A stretch of DNA of 64,000 bases from Dermacentor variabilis (taxonomy: Eukaryota; Arthropoda; Arachnida; Ixodida; Ixodidae), in the NCBI RefSeq assembly GCF_050947875.1, contig NC_134569.1, positions 190,398,067 through 190,462,066 on the forward strand, read 5' to 3'. Both the position numbers and the translations under genes were made by a program. Below the pieces are notes generated by a model, which was given only the letters and a program-made list of their open reading frames with translations, had not been told where the DNA came from and did no database searches. Of this stretch, positions 21,630 to 35,292 are shown piece by piece. Numbering within the stretch: the stretch's first letter is position 1; each line of letters opens with the position of its first letter.

Positions 21630-22513
21630 ACTTGCCGCTTATAGTGTATACGCGCCTTGCGAAGTGGAGTGTAGTCGACTTCTAATCGCGAACGACAGCA
21701 CTGAGCTATGAAAGCTCTTTCATTCTTTCTAACTGCTTCCCTTTCAGCTCAAGTCAACCAAAAGTGTGTGCACGAGCACGACGGCATTAGGCTTAACATT
21801 CGCTGAACAGCATCAGCATTGACTCAAACTTCATGTGCACGGATGGCGCGGGAGGGTTGAATCTTGTGCATTTCAACTTTTAGGCATGTTTTTCCACACT
21901 TTGACGGCGATTAATAAGATACACAAGCGAAGGCGCTGTCGCCATTTCGCGTCGTCAGTTTGATAGCCGATCGCTTAGGCTTCGTTGGCCGGCGCACTGA
22001 TTTTCTCGGTGCTGTTGACAAGAAAGCCCGTCGCAGTGCGGCAACTCGCGCTCGTCGGCTGCGTCGTGTTCGGCCTGATATAATATTGTGCTTTCAGTGA
22101 CGCATTGTACTAAACAGTTGGTCACTCGTTGACGTGAGCGTCTTGTCGGTTTCGTATCGACCCAGTCTTACCGCGCCTTGAATGAGTACGTGAAGCCACG
22201 CGCGCGCTGCCACCACCAGCATGTGAGGGCCGACCTTGCAACAAGACTTCGTCCTCAACGTGATATTTTAAAGCGTTGCCCAAGTATAACACAAGGGCTT
22301 TTGGTTAATGAATTGACCAGCCATCAATGAAGGGCGCAGTCCATACGACAACCTAGTCGCTTTTTGTTTAAAAGTTGACTTGCAGTCTTAAGCTACACAT
22401 GTTTTCGGCACCGCGCTGACGCTGACGAGCTACCAGTGGAGTTTCAAGGCAATACATAACACGAGCGTTTCTAGCCGCGTGCGTCCGAGCGCTTACTTTT
22501 TTTCTTTTCTTTG
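21630..22513. other. Haplotype tract shared with 60527-61410
   Basis: Fifteen variants, from A21630 to G22513, are found together only here and at the partner positions 38,897 bp downstream, exactly seven units away. They span the U4/U5 junction. I noticed only two private differences inside the two tracts. Linked variants shared more widely (U3, U4, U5, U11) extend to about 21279 on the left. Confidence 0.85.
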
Positions 22514-22716
22514 ACAGGGGACTTTCCCGGCACGCGGGGTTGCGCACGACCCTTCCAAGATGTTTCGCGACTAACCCGCTAGGCCTGGGCGCATGCGCCG
22601 TCGCACCATGAAAAGTCCAGATTTGCCTCAGGCGAGAAGGGAACAAAAGGATTCCGGAGTAGGTAAGTGGGAGAAAGCGTTCCCGCACACAAAACACGAT
22701 GTTAACATGGGAAATG

Positions 22717-22911
22717 TCACCGAAGTCGTGGCGCAGTGGTTAGGGCGCCGGCCTCGGCTTCGGGAGGTGGCGGGTTCGAATCCCACCGCCGGCGGAGACC
22801 CACCGCATAAAGGGTACAAGTGTCTCCCCTGCCCGGAGCATGGCTCCAATTCGTGGGATGTGCACTTGGGGGGCGCTGCTAACTCCGCTGCGTCATTCTT
22901 CAAACCAGCTT
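22717..22911 (+). mobile_element. tRNA-derived SINE-like element, U5
   Basis: Both boxes are intact (A 22729-22739, B 22773-22783). Private substitutions lie just outside both edges: ATGGGAAATG upstream and TTAGAGTGG downstream. Confidence 0.75.
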
Positions 22912-24196
22912 AGAGTGGCTAGAAGCATGACGCTCTGTGGTTGCTGACATAACTCATTCGGTCGTAGACCTGAGTGGTATGTCTGGCAATTCACGCGTAA
23001 ATTAATCCCCACCAAAAAATACCGGCGTTGCCGTAACAGTAGCGGAGGTTGCGGCAAAAAATCGCCACCGGTGCCTCTTCTTTTTTTCTTTTTACCCCCA
23101 AAACATGTCCTTCTTTTAACCGTGAAGCTACGCTTTATGTCCGCAATAACGAGAACAAGGAATGATATTTTATAAAGCTTAAAAGTCTATATATTGCGGA
23201 CAAATATCGGTGTATATAAGCATGGGGACTATGTGGGTGCCGTGAAGAAAACGTTTTGTTGAAATCTTTGTGTACTTCAGACGCTTAGAAAAAAAAAGTC
23301 GACTGCTAGCCGGTGTAGGAACATTGTAAGTTGATTAATGCCACCCTATGTATCAGTGAAATAGAAATTCTATACAAAATGACTATACAGTTTAGGCGGC
23401 CCATACCGCAATCGATTCACTGTTTTCTTTCGCGGCTGATGTCAGTTATGACTGGCTAAGACCAAAGTCAAACTCTGAAACGATAGCTCGGTGTACATTC
23501 GGTGATGAAATGTAGCCTTTATTTACCAATTTCGCCTAGTTTCAATGATCGTCAGCCTACCGATCACAATTTCAAACTGGAGGCGATTCAACTTTGACCA
23601 TTGGGTATCTGCTGGTTGTGGTATCGACGAGAATAGCGCAAGAGCCTCTTGGTATGTGCCAAAATTGTCAATTTTCTGCCTGTTGCAATATGGACACGTA
23701 GAGGACTTGAGGAACTAGGAACGTGTTCGAACTACAACATACGCGTTCAGTATGCGATATAGGAATGGTCCAATTCATGACCAGTCGTCGATAAATAATG
23801 TGCCACGTTTACGCCAGGTATACGTACTCCTAACAAGCTGCTTGAGCCAACTTTAACGCGATAGCGTTAAGGGCCCGGTGACCCCCCAAAATCTGGTGTC
23901 GGAACCCCGCGTCGGACGTCGTTTTCGACAAAATGATTTTCAAACCAGCCATAACCAAGGTCCTCCATTTGGCGCAAGAAGGCGATTTAATTGAATGCCT
24001 CAATCTGAAATACGCCGAAAAATTGTAACGTATGACATACACACAAACCGACAGACATGATAGTGGCGGACTGTAATTTTACAATCCGAGAAAATATAAC
24101 TATGTTACGCGAAAACTCAAAGAAACGCCTTTCCCAGCGCTTCACCATTGATGGACCGCCAACGGAGTCCGCCATTTGCAGGCGCCGGCTCGTGAG

Positions 24197-24725
24197 TAGA
24201 CAGTTTTAGTTTAGCGTGCGCAACTATAGCGTACGCTAAGCAGCGCACGTTTTCTACAATTTTAGTTGGCCGGCGATATCTTCGGATCTCAGAGGCCATA
24301 TGCCGTCGTTGCGGCTATTTCGCGCCTTTAGCGACAGGTGGCGCTGACATCTCGAACGTTTCTTTCGTTAGGCTTCGACTCGTTCGAAACGAGAAGCGAA
24401 CTCGAAAACAGCACGAGGTTATCCATAATACTCTGTCGTCGAAGCGGCCTGAGACTAAGCGAAAGCCGTTTACACAGTCATTTGCTACGAACGAAGTGCA
24501 TTTTACAAAAGCAACGCCAAATTCAATTCGAAGTGGGCAGCCGGGACCGCCGCCGTGTTTCCCGCAAGCTCCGCAAACCCCGCAAAAACGCTAACGCTAA
24601 CTCGTTTGCGTTGCGTACGCCCGCTATACCCGCTATTTCGTTTAGCGTTCAGCGCATGCGCAGTGACGACCCGCTATTTTTTAGCGTACGCAATGGAATA
24701 GCGTACGCTATACTAAAACTGTCTA
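24197..24725. mobile_element. TIR-bounded MITE-like element with 24-bp deletion, U5
   Basis: Both termini are intact, but the element is 529 bp. One of the two left TAGCGTACGCTA palindromes and the spacer are gone; the survivor is at 24227-24238. The two palindromes lie exactly 24 bp apart in other units, so slippage or recombination between them explains the loss. Confidence 0.6.
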
Positions 24726-27700
24726 ATATCTCGGGGGCGACGGAGTGGTGCGCCCAGTTCCTTGCAATGCCTCCAGATGGCGCTCGCCTACGCCGCGTCG
24801 GGCCGCACGCTGGAAGCCCCATTTCTTCCGGAAAGCCCCCCTTCGTGGCTAGCGTTCGCAGCCGACGTTTCCCGGTAAACATTACAGGTACAAATGCTCC
24901 AGTTGCCGGGAAGTGTGAGAAGCAGTCAGGGATCTTTGAATGCTGTCACGTGCCACTCTTAAACGCGAAGCATAAGCGTGCTCCATTTTTTAACAGATCT
25001 ATTTGATATATTGCTGAATAAAATGCAGAGGCAGAATAAACAACACAGGTCAAAAGCGGAGAAGGAGGAAAGCGAGCTGCCTGATCAGATGATGCATGAA
25101 CGCAGGATGACGTCATGCTTTAGTGGAGGAGGGCTAAAAGTGCACGAGAGCCAGTTATCGGGGGCCGATCCACCACATACATCTTCAGGTCGAGCACGGG
25201 CGCATGATGGATAGCATTGCCGCAAAACGCAGCCAGCATTGTTTAGGTACTGCTATTTCAATAAGTATTTCAACAGTGGTTCTATGAATAAACACAATAT
25301 ACTTTCACGTGTTTCAATGTAGAAGTGTTCTTGGCCCTTATATCGCGTCTACTTGTATCCGCTGATGTACGCATGAATTTTCGAGGGCATGGGCATATGA
25401 GCAAAGGTAGGCTGCACAAGACAGCTAGGATTATGTTAAATGCTTTCTTCCAACCTTGTTGAGTGTTTGCCTATTGCACTTTTTTCTTGCGCTGATGAAA
25501 TAATGTTGCGCAAGACTAGTGCATAAACACGCCTTCAGCAAAGCCGCATAATAGAGACGTAGCGGTTAAGAGATATAAATAAATAAGCATTAGTAGTGCT
25601 CGTCGTCTTATATTCCGTATGCGGATAGTGTGTCACGAAGTAATTTGAAGAAAGTTTCGTAATTACTAGCAAGTTACACGTGCTTTTGCCTGTGCGTTGC
25701 TTTTATGTGATCGATTGTGCCCAGAAATGGTCAACTACGCAGTAATTTGAGGAGCAATTCTTACCGCCTTGTAGATCAACAGTCCAAAGATGTATTAAGA
25801 GTATGTACATCACCGGGATATTAAAAAATGCACACATCGATCCACTTTAATAAGATTGGGAAGCTTTCCAAGCATATTAGTGCCTATGCAAATAACGTAA
25901 CGACAAAAGTTGCAATGTTCCAATACAGATTTTCATCAAGCAAACAAAAGAAAAGAAAAAAAAGAAAAGGTCGCAGGTGGCGTCCATTTATTTCTTCTAC
26001 ATTTGCGCTTATATTCGTTTTGGCGTGCTTCGATTTGTACTCCTGTGGTTGACGAGCATGTATTCACAGTTGTGAAAGGCCGTCGGTACGCCTGCGAAAG
26101 TGTTCTTTCAGAACTACCGGGCCAGAAGCGTTTAGAAATCGTTGTATATTAATTACCCATTGCGTTTCATTTTCCTGTGCGTCCCTCTGCCGCAAACAGC
26201 TGGAAACATTTTCGAAGGGCGTCGGGGCTTTCGCCGGTTGATTTGTGTACCTGCGCCCACGGTGAGTGCGCTTCATGTGTGCGTTTCGCGGATCGATAAT
26301 CATTAATAATGTTTTCTCCGGGCAGAATGTCGTTCCTGGAAGCCACGAAGCAGTCAATGACTACTGGGTGAGGGGGCCTGTGTGCGCTGTTGTGCAAACG
26401 GTGCGACCGATAAAGGCACGTGAAGTTCCGTTTGCCGACAAGGCTGCCTTGGAGTTTGAGGTCGCTGATTTTAGACTTGAATCTCGCATTTGGTATTTTT
26501 GTTAAACATTATTATCACATTTCGCATATTCAAAAGGTATTCGAGCGCAGCCTTCTACGCCGGATTTATCGAAGCGGTAAACTTGTTTGCGTAGACATCT
26601 ACAGGCGCAGATCGTTGAGCGTCAGATATTCTGTAAAAGGTGCATCACTGATATGAAATAATCTCTGAACGTAGCAAAACATACATATCTGCGCATATGT
26701 GCCGAGTTGTACCACCCGGAGACGCGACAATATGAGCTGCCGAGCCACTTCAACAATGGCAACTGTGATCCAGATAACATATTACGGGCTGTTAATTTAT
26801 TTCTGATTCTCGCTTTTTTGAACTCCATCATACTCAGCAGTTTGCGCGTACCAGGAAACGTTTTTGAGAAAACTGTGCTCCCATAATTTAAGAGCTCATT
26901 TACAGACCGTGTCGTTCTCTCGCGTAAAGTTGGATGCCATCGGTGAGACAGATTGTACAACTGAGAGAGGCAGTTGTTTCTTCTTGTGTATACGAAATGC
27001 ACCGGCTCTTGTTTCTCGCTTGACACAGAGGCAAACAATGCATCTCTGGAATTGTCAAATGTGTCGGCTTAGCTGCAAATATTGCCCCAACGATCTACGT
27101 AGCGAATGTGAACGGACACATACGGCAACGGTGGCGTACAGATTTTGGCACAACGCTGCGTCACCGCTTGCCGCTTATATTGTATACGCGCCTTGCGAAG
27201 TGGAGTGTAGTCGATTTCTAATCGCAAACGACAGCACTGAGCTATGAAAGGTCTTTCGTTCTTTCTAACTGCTTCCCTTTCAGCTCAAGTCCACCAAAAG
27301 TGTGTGCACGAGCACGACGGCATTAGGCTTAACATTCGCTAAACAGCATCAGCATTGACTCAAACTCCATGTGCACGGATGGCGCGGGAGGGTTGAATCT
27401 TGTGCATTTCAACCTTTAGGCATGTTTTTCCACACTTTGACGGCGATTAATACGATACACAAGCGAAGGCGCTGTCGCCATTTCGCGTCGTCAGTTTGAT
27501 AGCCGATCGCTTAGGCTTCGTTGGCCGGCGCACTGATTTTCTCGGTGCTGTTGACAAGAAAGCCCGTCGCAGTGCGGCAACTCGCGCTCGTCGGCTGCGT
27601 CGTGTTCGGCCTGATATGATATTGTGCTTTCAGTGACGCATTGTACTAAACAGTTGGTTACTCGTTGACGTGAGCGTCTTGTCGGTTTCGTATCGACCCA

Positions 27701-28252
27701 GTCTTACCGCGCCTTGAATGAGTACGTGAAGCCACGCGCGCGCTGCCACCACCAGCATGTGAGGGCCGACCTTGCAACAAGACTTCGTCCTCAACGTGAT
27801 ATTTTAAAGCGTTGCCCAAGTATAACTCAAGGGCTTTTGGTTAATGAATTGACCAGCCATCAACGAAGGGCGCAGTCCATACGACAACCTAGTCGCCTTT
27901 TGTTTAAAAGTTGACTTGCAGTCTTAAGCTACACATGTTTTCGGCACCGCGCTGACGCTGACGAGCTACCAGTGGAGTTTCAAGGCAATACATGACACGA
28001 GCGTTTCCAGCCGCGTGCGTCCGAGCGCTTACTTTTTTTCTTTTCTTTTACAGGGGACTTTCCCGGCACGCGGGGTTGCGCACGACCCTTCCAAGATGTT
28101 TCGCGACTAACCCGCTAGGCCTGGGCGCATGCGCCGTCGCACCATGAAAAGTCGAGATTTGCCTCAGGCGAGAAGGGAACAAAAGGATTCCGGAGTAGGT
28201 AAGTGGGAGAAAGCGTTCCCGCACACAAAACACGATGTTAACATGCGAAATG

Positions 28253-28447
28253 TCACCGAAGTCGTGGCGCAGTGGTTAGGGCGCCGGCCTCGGCTTCGGG
28301 AGGTGGCGGGTTCGAATCCCACCGCCGGCGGAGACCCACCGCATAAAGGGTACAAGTGTCTCCCCTGCCCGGAGCATGGCTCCAATTCGTGGGATGTGCA
28401 CTTGGGGGGCGCTGCTAACTCCGCTGCGTCATTCTTCAAACCAGCTT
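28253..28447 (+). mobile_element. tRNA-derived SINE-like element, U6
   Basis: Both boxes are intact (A 28265-28275, B 28309-28319). No private change was noticed. Confidence 0.75.
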
Positions 28448-29732
28448 AAAGTGGCTAGAAGCATGACGCTCTGTGGTTGCTGACATAACTCATTCGGTCG
28501 TAGACCTGAGTGGTATGTCTGGCAATTCACGCGTAAATTAATCCCCACCAAAAAATACCGGCGTTGCCGTAACAGTAGCGGAGGTTGCGGCAAAAAATCG
28601 CCACCGGTGCCTCTTCTTTTTTTCTTTTTACCCCCAAAACATGTCCTTCTTTTAACCGTGAAGCTACGCTTTATGTCCGCGATAACGAGAACAAGGAATG
28701 ATATTTTATATACCTTAAAAGTCTATATATTGCGGACAAATATCGGTGTATATAAGCATGGGGACTATGTGGGTGCCGTGAAGAAAACGTTTTGTTGAAA
28801 TCTTTGTGTACTTCAGACGCTTAGAAAAAAAAAGTCGACTGCTAGCCGGTGTAGGAACATTGTAAGTTGATTAATGCCACCCTATGTATCAGTGAAATAG
28901 AAATTCTATACAAAATGACTATACAGTTTAGGCGGCCCATACCGCAATCGATTCACTGTTTTCTTTCGCGGCTGATGTCAGTTATGACTGGCTAAGACCA
29001 AAGTCAAACTCTGAAACGATAGCTCGGTGTACATTCGGTGATGAAATGTAGCCTTTATTTACCAATTTCGCCTAGTTTCAATGATCGTCAGCCTACCGAT
29101 CACAATTTCAAACTGGAGGCGATTCAACTTTGACCATTGGGTATCTGCTGGTTGTGGTATCGACGAGAATAGCGCAAGAGCCTCTTGGTATGTGCCAAAA
29201 TTGTCAATTTTCTGCCTGTTGCAATATGGACACGTAGAGGACTTGAGGAACTAGGAACGTGTTCGAACTACAACATACGCGTTCAGTATGCGATATAGGA
29301 ATGGTCCAATTCATGACCAGTCGTCGATAAATAATGTGCCACGTTTACGCCAGGTATACGTACTCCTAACAAGCTGCTTGAGCCAACTTTAACGCGATAG
29401 CGTTAAGGGCCCGGTGTCCCCCCAAAATCTGGTGTCGGAACCCCGCGTCGGACGTCGTTTTCGACAAAATGATTTTCAAACCAGCCATAACCAAGGTCCT
29501 CCATTTGGCGCAAGAAGGCGATTTAATTGAATGCCTCAATCTGAAATACGCCGAAAAATTGTAACGTATGACATACACACAAACCGACAGACATGATAGT
29601 GGCGGATTGTAATTTTACAATCCGAGAAAATATAACTATGTTACGCGAAAACTCAAAGAAACGCCTTTCCCAGCGCTTCACCTTTGATGGACCGCCAACG
29701 GAGTCCGCCATTTGCAGGCGCCGGCTCGTGAG

Positions 29733-30285
29733 TAGACAGTTTTAGTTTAGCGTGCGCAACTATAGCGTACGCTATACGCTATAATATAGCGTACGCTAAG
29801 CAGCGCACGTTTTCTACAATTTTAGTTGGCCGGCGATATCTTCGGATCTCAGAGGCCATATGCCGTCGTTGCGGCTATTTCGCGCCTTTAGCGACAGGTG
29901 GCGCTGACATCTCGAACGTTTCTTTCGTTAGGCTTCGACTCGTTCGAAACGAGAAGCGAACTCGAAAACAGCACGAGGTTATCCATAATACTCTGTCGTC
30001 GAAGCGGCCTGAGACTAAGCGAAAGCCGTTTACACAGTCATTTGCTACGAACGAAGTGCATTTTACAAAAGCAACGCCAAATTCAATTCGAAGTCTGCAG
30101 CCGGGACCGCCGCCGTGTTTCCCGCAAGCTCCGCAAACCCCGCAAAAACGCTAACGCTAACTCGTTTGCGTTGCGTACGCCCGCTATACCCGCTATTTCG
30201 TTTAGCGTTCAGCGCATGCGCAGTGACGACCCGCTATTTTTTAGCGTACGCAATGGAATAGCGTACGCTATACTAAAACTGTCTA
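29733..30285. mobile_element. TIR-bounded MITE-like element, U6
   Basis: Both termini are intact and the right palindrome is complete. A private GAAGTCTGCAG variant near 30095 lies in the middle. Confidence 0.6.
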
Positions 30286-33200
30286 ATATCTCGGGGGCGA
30301 CGGAGTGGTGCGCCCAGTTCCTTGCAATGCCTCCAGATGGCGCTCGCCTACGCCGCGTCGGGCCGCACGCTGGAAGCCCCATTTCTTCCGGAAAGCCCCC
30401 CTTCGTGGCTAGCGTTCGCAGCCGACGTTTCCCGGTAAACATTACAGGTACAAATGCTCCAGTTGCCGGGAAGTGTGAGAAGCAGTCAGGGATCTTTGAA
30501 TGCTGTCACGTGCCACTCTTAAACGCGAAGCATAAGCGTGCTCCATTTTTTAACAGATCTATTTGATATATTGCTGAATAAAATGCAGAGGCAGAATAAA
30601 CAACACAGGTCAAAAGCGGAGAAGGAGGAAAGCGAGCTGCCTGATCAGATGATGCATGAACGCAGGATGACGTCATGCTTTAGTGGAGGAGGGCTAAAAG
30701 TGCACGAGAGCCAGTTATCGGGGGCCGATCCACCACATACATCTTCAGGTCGAGCACGGGCGCATGATGGATAGCATTGCCGCAAAACGCAGCCAGCATT
30801 GTTTAGGTACTGCTATTTCAATAAGTATTTCAACAGTGGTTCTATGAATAAACACAATATACTTTCACGTGTTTCAATGTAGAAGTGTTCTTGGCCTTTA
30901 TATCGCGTCTACTTGTATCCGCTGATGTACGCATGAATTTTCGAGGGCATGGGCATATGAGCAAAGGTAGGCTACACAAGACAGCTAGGATTATGTTAAA
31001 TGCTTTCTTCCAACCTTGTTGAGTGTTTGCCTATTGCACTTTTTTCTTGCGCTGATGAAATAATGTTGCGCAAGACTAGTGCATAAACACGCCTTCAGCA
31101 AAGCCGCATAATAGAGACGTAGCGGTTAAGAGATATAAATAAATAAGCATTAGTAGTGCTCGTCGTCTTATATTCGGTATGCGGATAGTGTGTCACGAAG
31201 TAATTTGAAGAAAGTTTCGTAATTACTAGCAAGTTACACGTGCTTTTGCCTGTGCGTTGCTTTTATGTGATCGATTGTGCCCAGAAATGGTCAACTACGC
31301 AGTAATTTGAGGAGCAATTCTTACCGCCTTGTAGATCAACAGTCCAAAGATGTATTAAGAGTATGTACATCACCGGGATATTAAAAAATGCACACATCGA
31401 TCCACTTTAATAAGATTGGGAAGCTTTCCAAGCATATTAGTGCCTATGCAAATAACGTAACGACAAAAGTTGCAATGTTCCAATACAGATTTTCATCAAG
31501 CAAACAAAAGAAAAGAAAAAAAAGAAAAGGTCGCAGGTGGCGTCCATTTATTTCTTCTACATTTGCGCTTATATTCGTTTTGGCGTGCTTCGATTTGTAC
31601 TCCTGTGGTTGACGAGCATGTATTCACAGTTGTGATAGGCCGTCGGTACGCCTGCGAAAGTGTTCTATCAGAACTACCGGGCCAGAAGCGTTTAGAAATC
31701 GTTGTATATTAATTACCCATTGCGTTTCATTTTCCTGTGCTGCCCTCTGCCGCAAACAGCTGGAAACATTTTCGAAGGGCGTCGGGGCTTTCGCCGGTTG
31801 ATTTGTGTACCTGCGCCCACGGTGAGTGCGCTTCATGTGTGCGTTTCGCGGATCGATAATCATTAATAATGTTTTCTCCGGGCAGAATGTCGTTCGTGGA
31901 AGCCACGAAGCAGTCAATGACTACTGGGTGAGGGGGCCTGTGTGCGCTGTTGTGCAAACGGTGCGACCGATAAAGGCACGTGAAGTGCCGTTTGCCGACA
32001 AGGCTGCCTTGGAGTTTGAGGTCGCTGATTTTAGACTTGAATCTCGCATTTGGTATTTTTGTTAAACATTATTATCACATTTCGCATATTCAAAAGGTAT
32101 TCGAGCGCAGCCTTCTACGCCTGATTTATCGAAGCGGTAAACTTGTTTGCGTAGACATCTACAGGCGCAGATCGTTGAGCGTCAGATATTCTGTAAAAGG
32201 TGCATCGCTGATATGAAATAATCTCTGAACGTAGCAAAACATACATATCTGCGCATATGTGCCGAGTTGTACCACCCGGAGACGCGACAATATGAGCTGC
32301 CGAGCCACTTCAACAATGGCAACTGTGATCCAGATAACATATTACGGGCTGTTAATTTATTTCTGATTCTCGCTTTCTTGAACTCCATCATACTCAGGAG
32401 TTTGCGCGTACCAGGAAACGTTTTTGAGAAAACTGTACTCGCATAATTTAAGTGCTCATTTACAGACCGTGTCGTTCTCTCGCGTAATGTTGGATGCCAT
32501 CGGTGAGACAGATTGTACAACTGAGAAAGGCAGTTGTTTCTTCTTGTGTATACGAAATGCACCGGCTCTTGTTTCTCGCTTGACACAGAGGCAAACAATG
32601 CATCTCTGGAATTGTCAAATGTGTCGGCTTAGCTGCAAATATTGCCCCAACGATCTACGTAGCGAATGCGAACGGACACATACGGCAACGGTGGCGTACA
32701 GATTTTGGCACAACGCTGCGTCACCGCTTGCCGCTTATATTGTATACGCGCCTTGCGAAGTGGAGTGTAGTCGATTTCTAATCGCAAACGACAGCACTGA
32801 GCTATGAAAGGTCTTTCGTTCTTTCTAACTGCTTCCCTTTCAGCTCAAGTCCACCAAAAGTGTGTGCACGAGCACGACGGCATTAGGCTTAACATTCGCT
32901 AAACAGCATCAGCATTGACTCAAACTCCATGTGCACGGATGGCGCGGGAGGGTTGAATCTTGTGCATTTCAACCTTTAGGCATGTTTTTCCACACTTTGA
33001 CGGCGATTAATACGATACACAAGCGAAGGCGCTGTCGCCATTTCGCGTCGTCAGTTTGATAGCCGATCGCTTAGGCTTCGTTGGCCGGCGCACTGATTTT
33101 CTCGGTGCTGTTGACAAGAAAGCCCGTCGCAGTGCGGCAACTCGCGCTCGTCGGCTGCGTCGTGTTCGGCCTGATATGATATTGTGCTTTCAGTGACGCA

Positions 33201-33812
33201 TTGTACTAAACAGTTGGTTACTCGTTGACGTGAGCGTCTTGTCGGTTTCGTATCGACCCAGTCTTACCGCGCCTTGAATGAGTACGTGAAGCCACGCACG
33301 CGCTGCCACCACCAGCATGTGAGGGCCGACCTTGCAACAAGACTTCGTCCTCAACGTGATATTTTAAAGCGTTGCCCAAGTATAACTCAAGGGCTTTTGG
33401 TTAATGAATTGACTAGCCATCAACGAAGGGCGCAGTCGATACGACAACCTAGTCGCCTTTTGTTTAAAAGTTGACTTGCAGTCTTAAGCTACGCATGTTT
33501 TCGGCACCGCGCTGACGCTGACGAGCTACCAGTGGAGTTTCAAGGCAATACATGACACGAGCGTTTCTAGCCGCGTGCGTCCGAGCGCTTACTTTTTTTC
33601 TTTTCTTTTACAGGGGACTTTCCCGGCACGCGGGGTTGCGCACGACCCTTCCAAGATGTTTCGCGACTAACCCGCTAGGCCTGGGCGCATGCGCCGTCGC
33701 ACCATGAAAAGTCCAGATTTGCCTCAGGCGAGAAGGGAACAAAAGGATTCCGGAGTAGGTAAGTGGGAGAAAGCGTTCCCGCACACAAAACACGATGTTA
33801 ACATGCGAAATG

Positions 33813-34007
33813 TCACCGAAGTCGTGGCGCAGTGGTTAGGGCGCCGGCCTCGGCTTCGGGAGGTGGCGGGTTCGAATCCCACCGCCGGCGGAGACCCACC
33901 GCATAAAGGGTACAAGTGTCTCCCCTGCCCGGAGCATGGCTCCAATTCGTCGGATGTGCACTTGGGGGGCGCTGCTAACTCCGCTGCGTCATTCTTCAAA
34001 CCAGCTT
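33813..34007 (+). mobile_element. tRNA-derived SINE-like element, U7
   Basis: Both boxes are intact (A 33825-33835, B 33869-33879). The body has a private TCGTCGGATG variant. Confidence 0.75.
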
Positions 34008-35292
34008 AAAGTGGCTAGAAGCATAACGCTCTGTGGTTGCTGACATAACTCATTCGGTCGTAGACCTGAGTGGTATGTCTGGCAATTCACGCGTAAATTA
34101 ATCCCCACCAAAAAATACCGGCGTTGCCGTAACAGTAGCGGAGGTTGCGGCAAAAAATCGCCACCGGTGCCTCTTCCTTTTTTCTTTTTACCCCCAAAAC
34201 ATGTCCTTCTTTTAACCGTGAAGCTACGCTTTATGTCCGCGATAACGAGAACAAGGAATGATATTTTATATACCTTAAAAGTCTATATATTGCGGACAAA
34301 TATCGGTGTATATAAGCATGGGGACTATGTGGGTGCCGTGAAGAAAACGTTTTGTTGAAATCTTTGTGTACTTCAGACGCTTAGAAAAAAAAAGTCGACT
34401 GCTAGCCGGTGTAGGAACATTGTAAGTTGATTAATGCCACCCTATGTATCAGTGAAATAGAAATTCTATACAAAATTACTATACAGTTTAGGCGGCCCAT
34501 ACCGCAATCGATTCACTGTTTTCTTTCGCGGCTGATGTCAGTTATGACTGGCTAAGACCAAAGTCAAACTCTGAAACGATAGCTCGGTGTACATTCGGTG
34601 ATGAAATGTAGCCTTTATTTACCAATTTCGCCTAGTTTCAATGATCGTCAGCCTACCGATCACAATTTCAAACTGGAGGCGATTCAACTTTGACCATTGG
34701 GTATCTGCTGGTTGTGGTATCGACGAGAATAGCGCAAGAGCCTCTTGGTATGTGCCAAAATTGTCAATTTTCTGCCTGTTGCAATATGGACACGTAGAGG
34801 ACTTGAGGAACTAGGAACGTGTTCGAACTACAACATACGCGTTCAGTATGCGATATAGGAATGGCCCAATTCATGACCAGTCGTCGATAAATAATGTGCC
34901 ACGTTTACGCCAGGTATACGTACTCCTAACAAGCTGCTTGAGCCAACTTTAACGCGATAGCGTTTAGGGCCCGGTGTCCCCCCAAAATCTGGTGTCGGAA
35001 CCCCGCGTCGGACGTCGTTTTCGACAAAATGATTTTCAAACCAGCCATAACCAAGGTCCTCCATTTGGCGCAAGAAGGCGATTTAATTGAATGCCTCAAT
35101 CTGAAATACGCCGAAAAATTGTAACGTATGACATACACACAAACCGACAGACATGATAGTGGCGGATTGTAATTTTACAATCCGAGAAAATATAACTATG
35201 TTACGCGAAAACTCAAAGAAACGCCTTTCCCAGCCCTTCACCATTGATGGACCGCCAACGGAGTCCGCCATTTGCAGGCGCCGGCTCGTGAG

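Larger units (their letters stand above)
16682..22233 (+). repeat. Macrosatellite unit U4 (5552 bp)
   Basis: Fourth unit, eight bases short. The missing bases are six (AACAGT) between two GTA trinucleotides near 17482, one C in the C-run near 18328, and one A in the A-run near 20425. The last change joins two small frames of the other units into one 107-codon frame. From 21630 to its end the unit carries a distinctive haplotype, shared only with U11, that continues into U5. Confidence 0.97.
22234..27769 (+). repeat. Macrosatellite unit U5 (5536 bp)
   Basis: Fifth unit, 24 bp short. The deletion removes one of two TAGCGTACGCTA palindromes and the spacer between them in the inverted-repeat element; the survivor is at 24227-24238. 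The first 280 bp carry a haplotype shared only with U12 (ATAACACAAG, CGCTTTTTG, ACATAACACG, CTTTGACAG). The distal part shares A at the offset of 15559 with U3. Confidence 0.97.
27770..33329 (+). repeat. Macrosatellite unit U6 (5560 bp)
   Basis: Sixth unit, with no net indel against U1. T31636 is shared only with U11. A private GT-to-CT change near 30095 and a private T near 29683 are other distinguishing bases. The region from 32400 to 32810 has the majority haplotype, unlike U3-U5. Confidence 0.97.
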
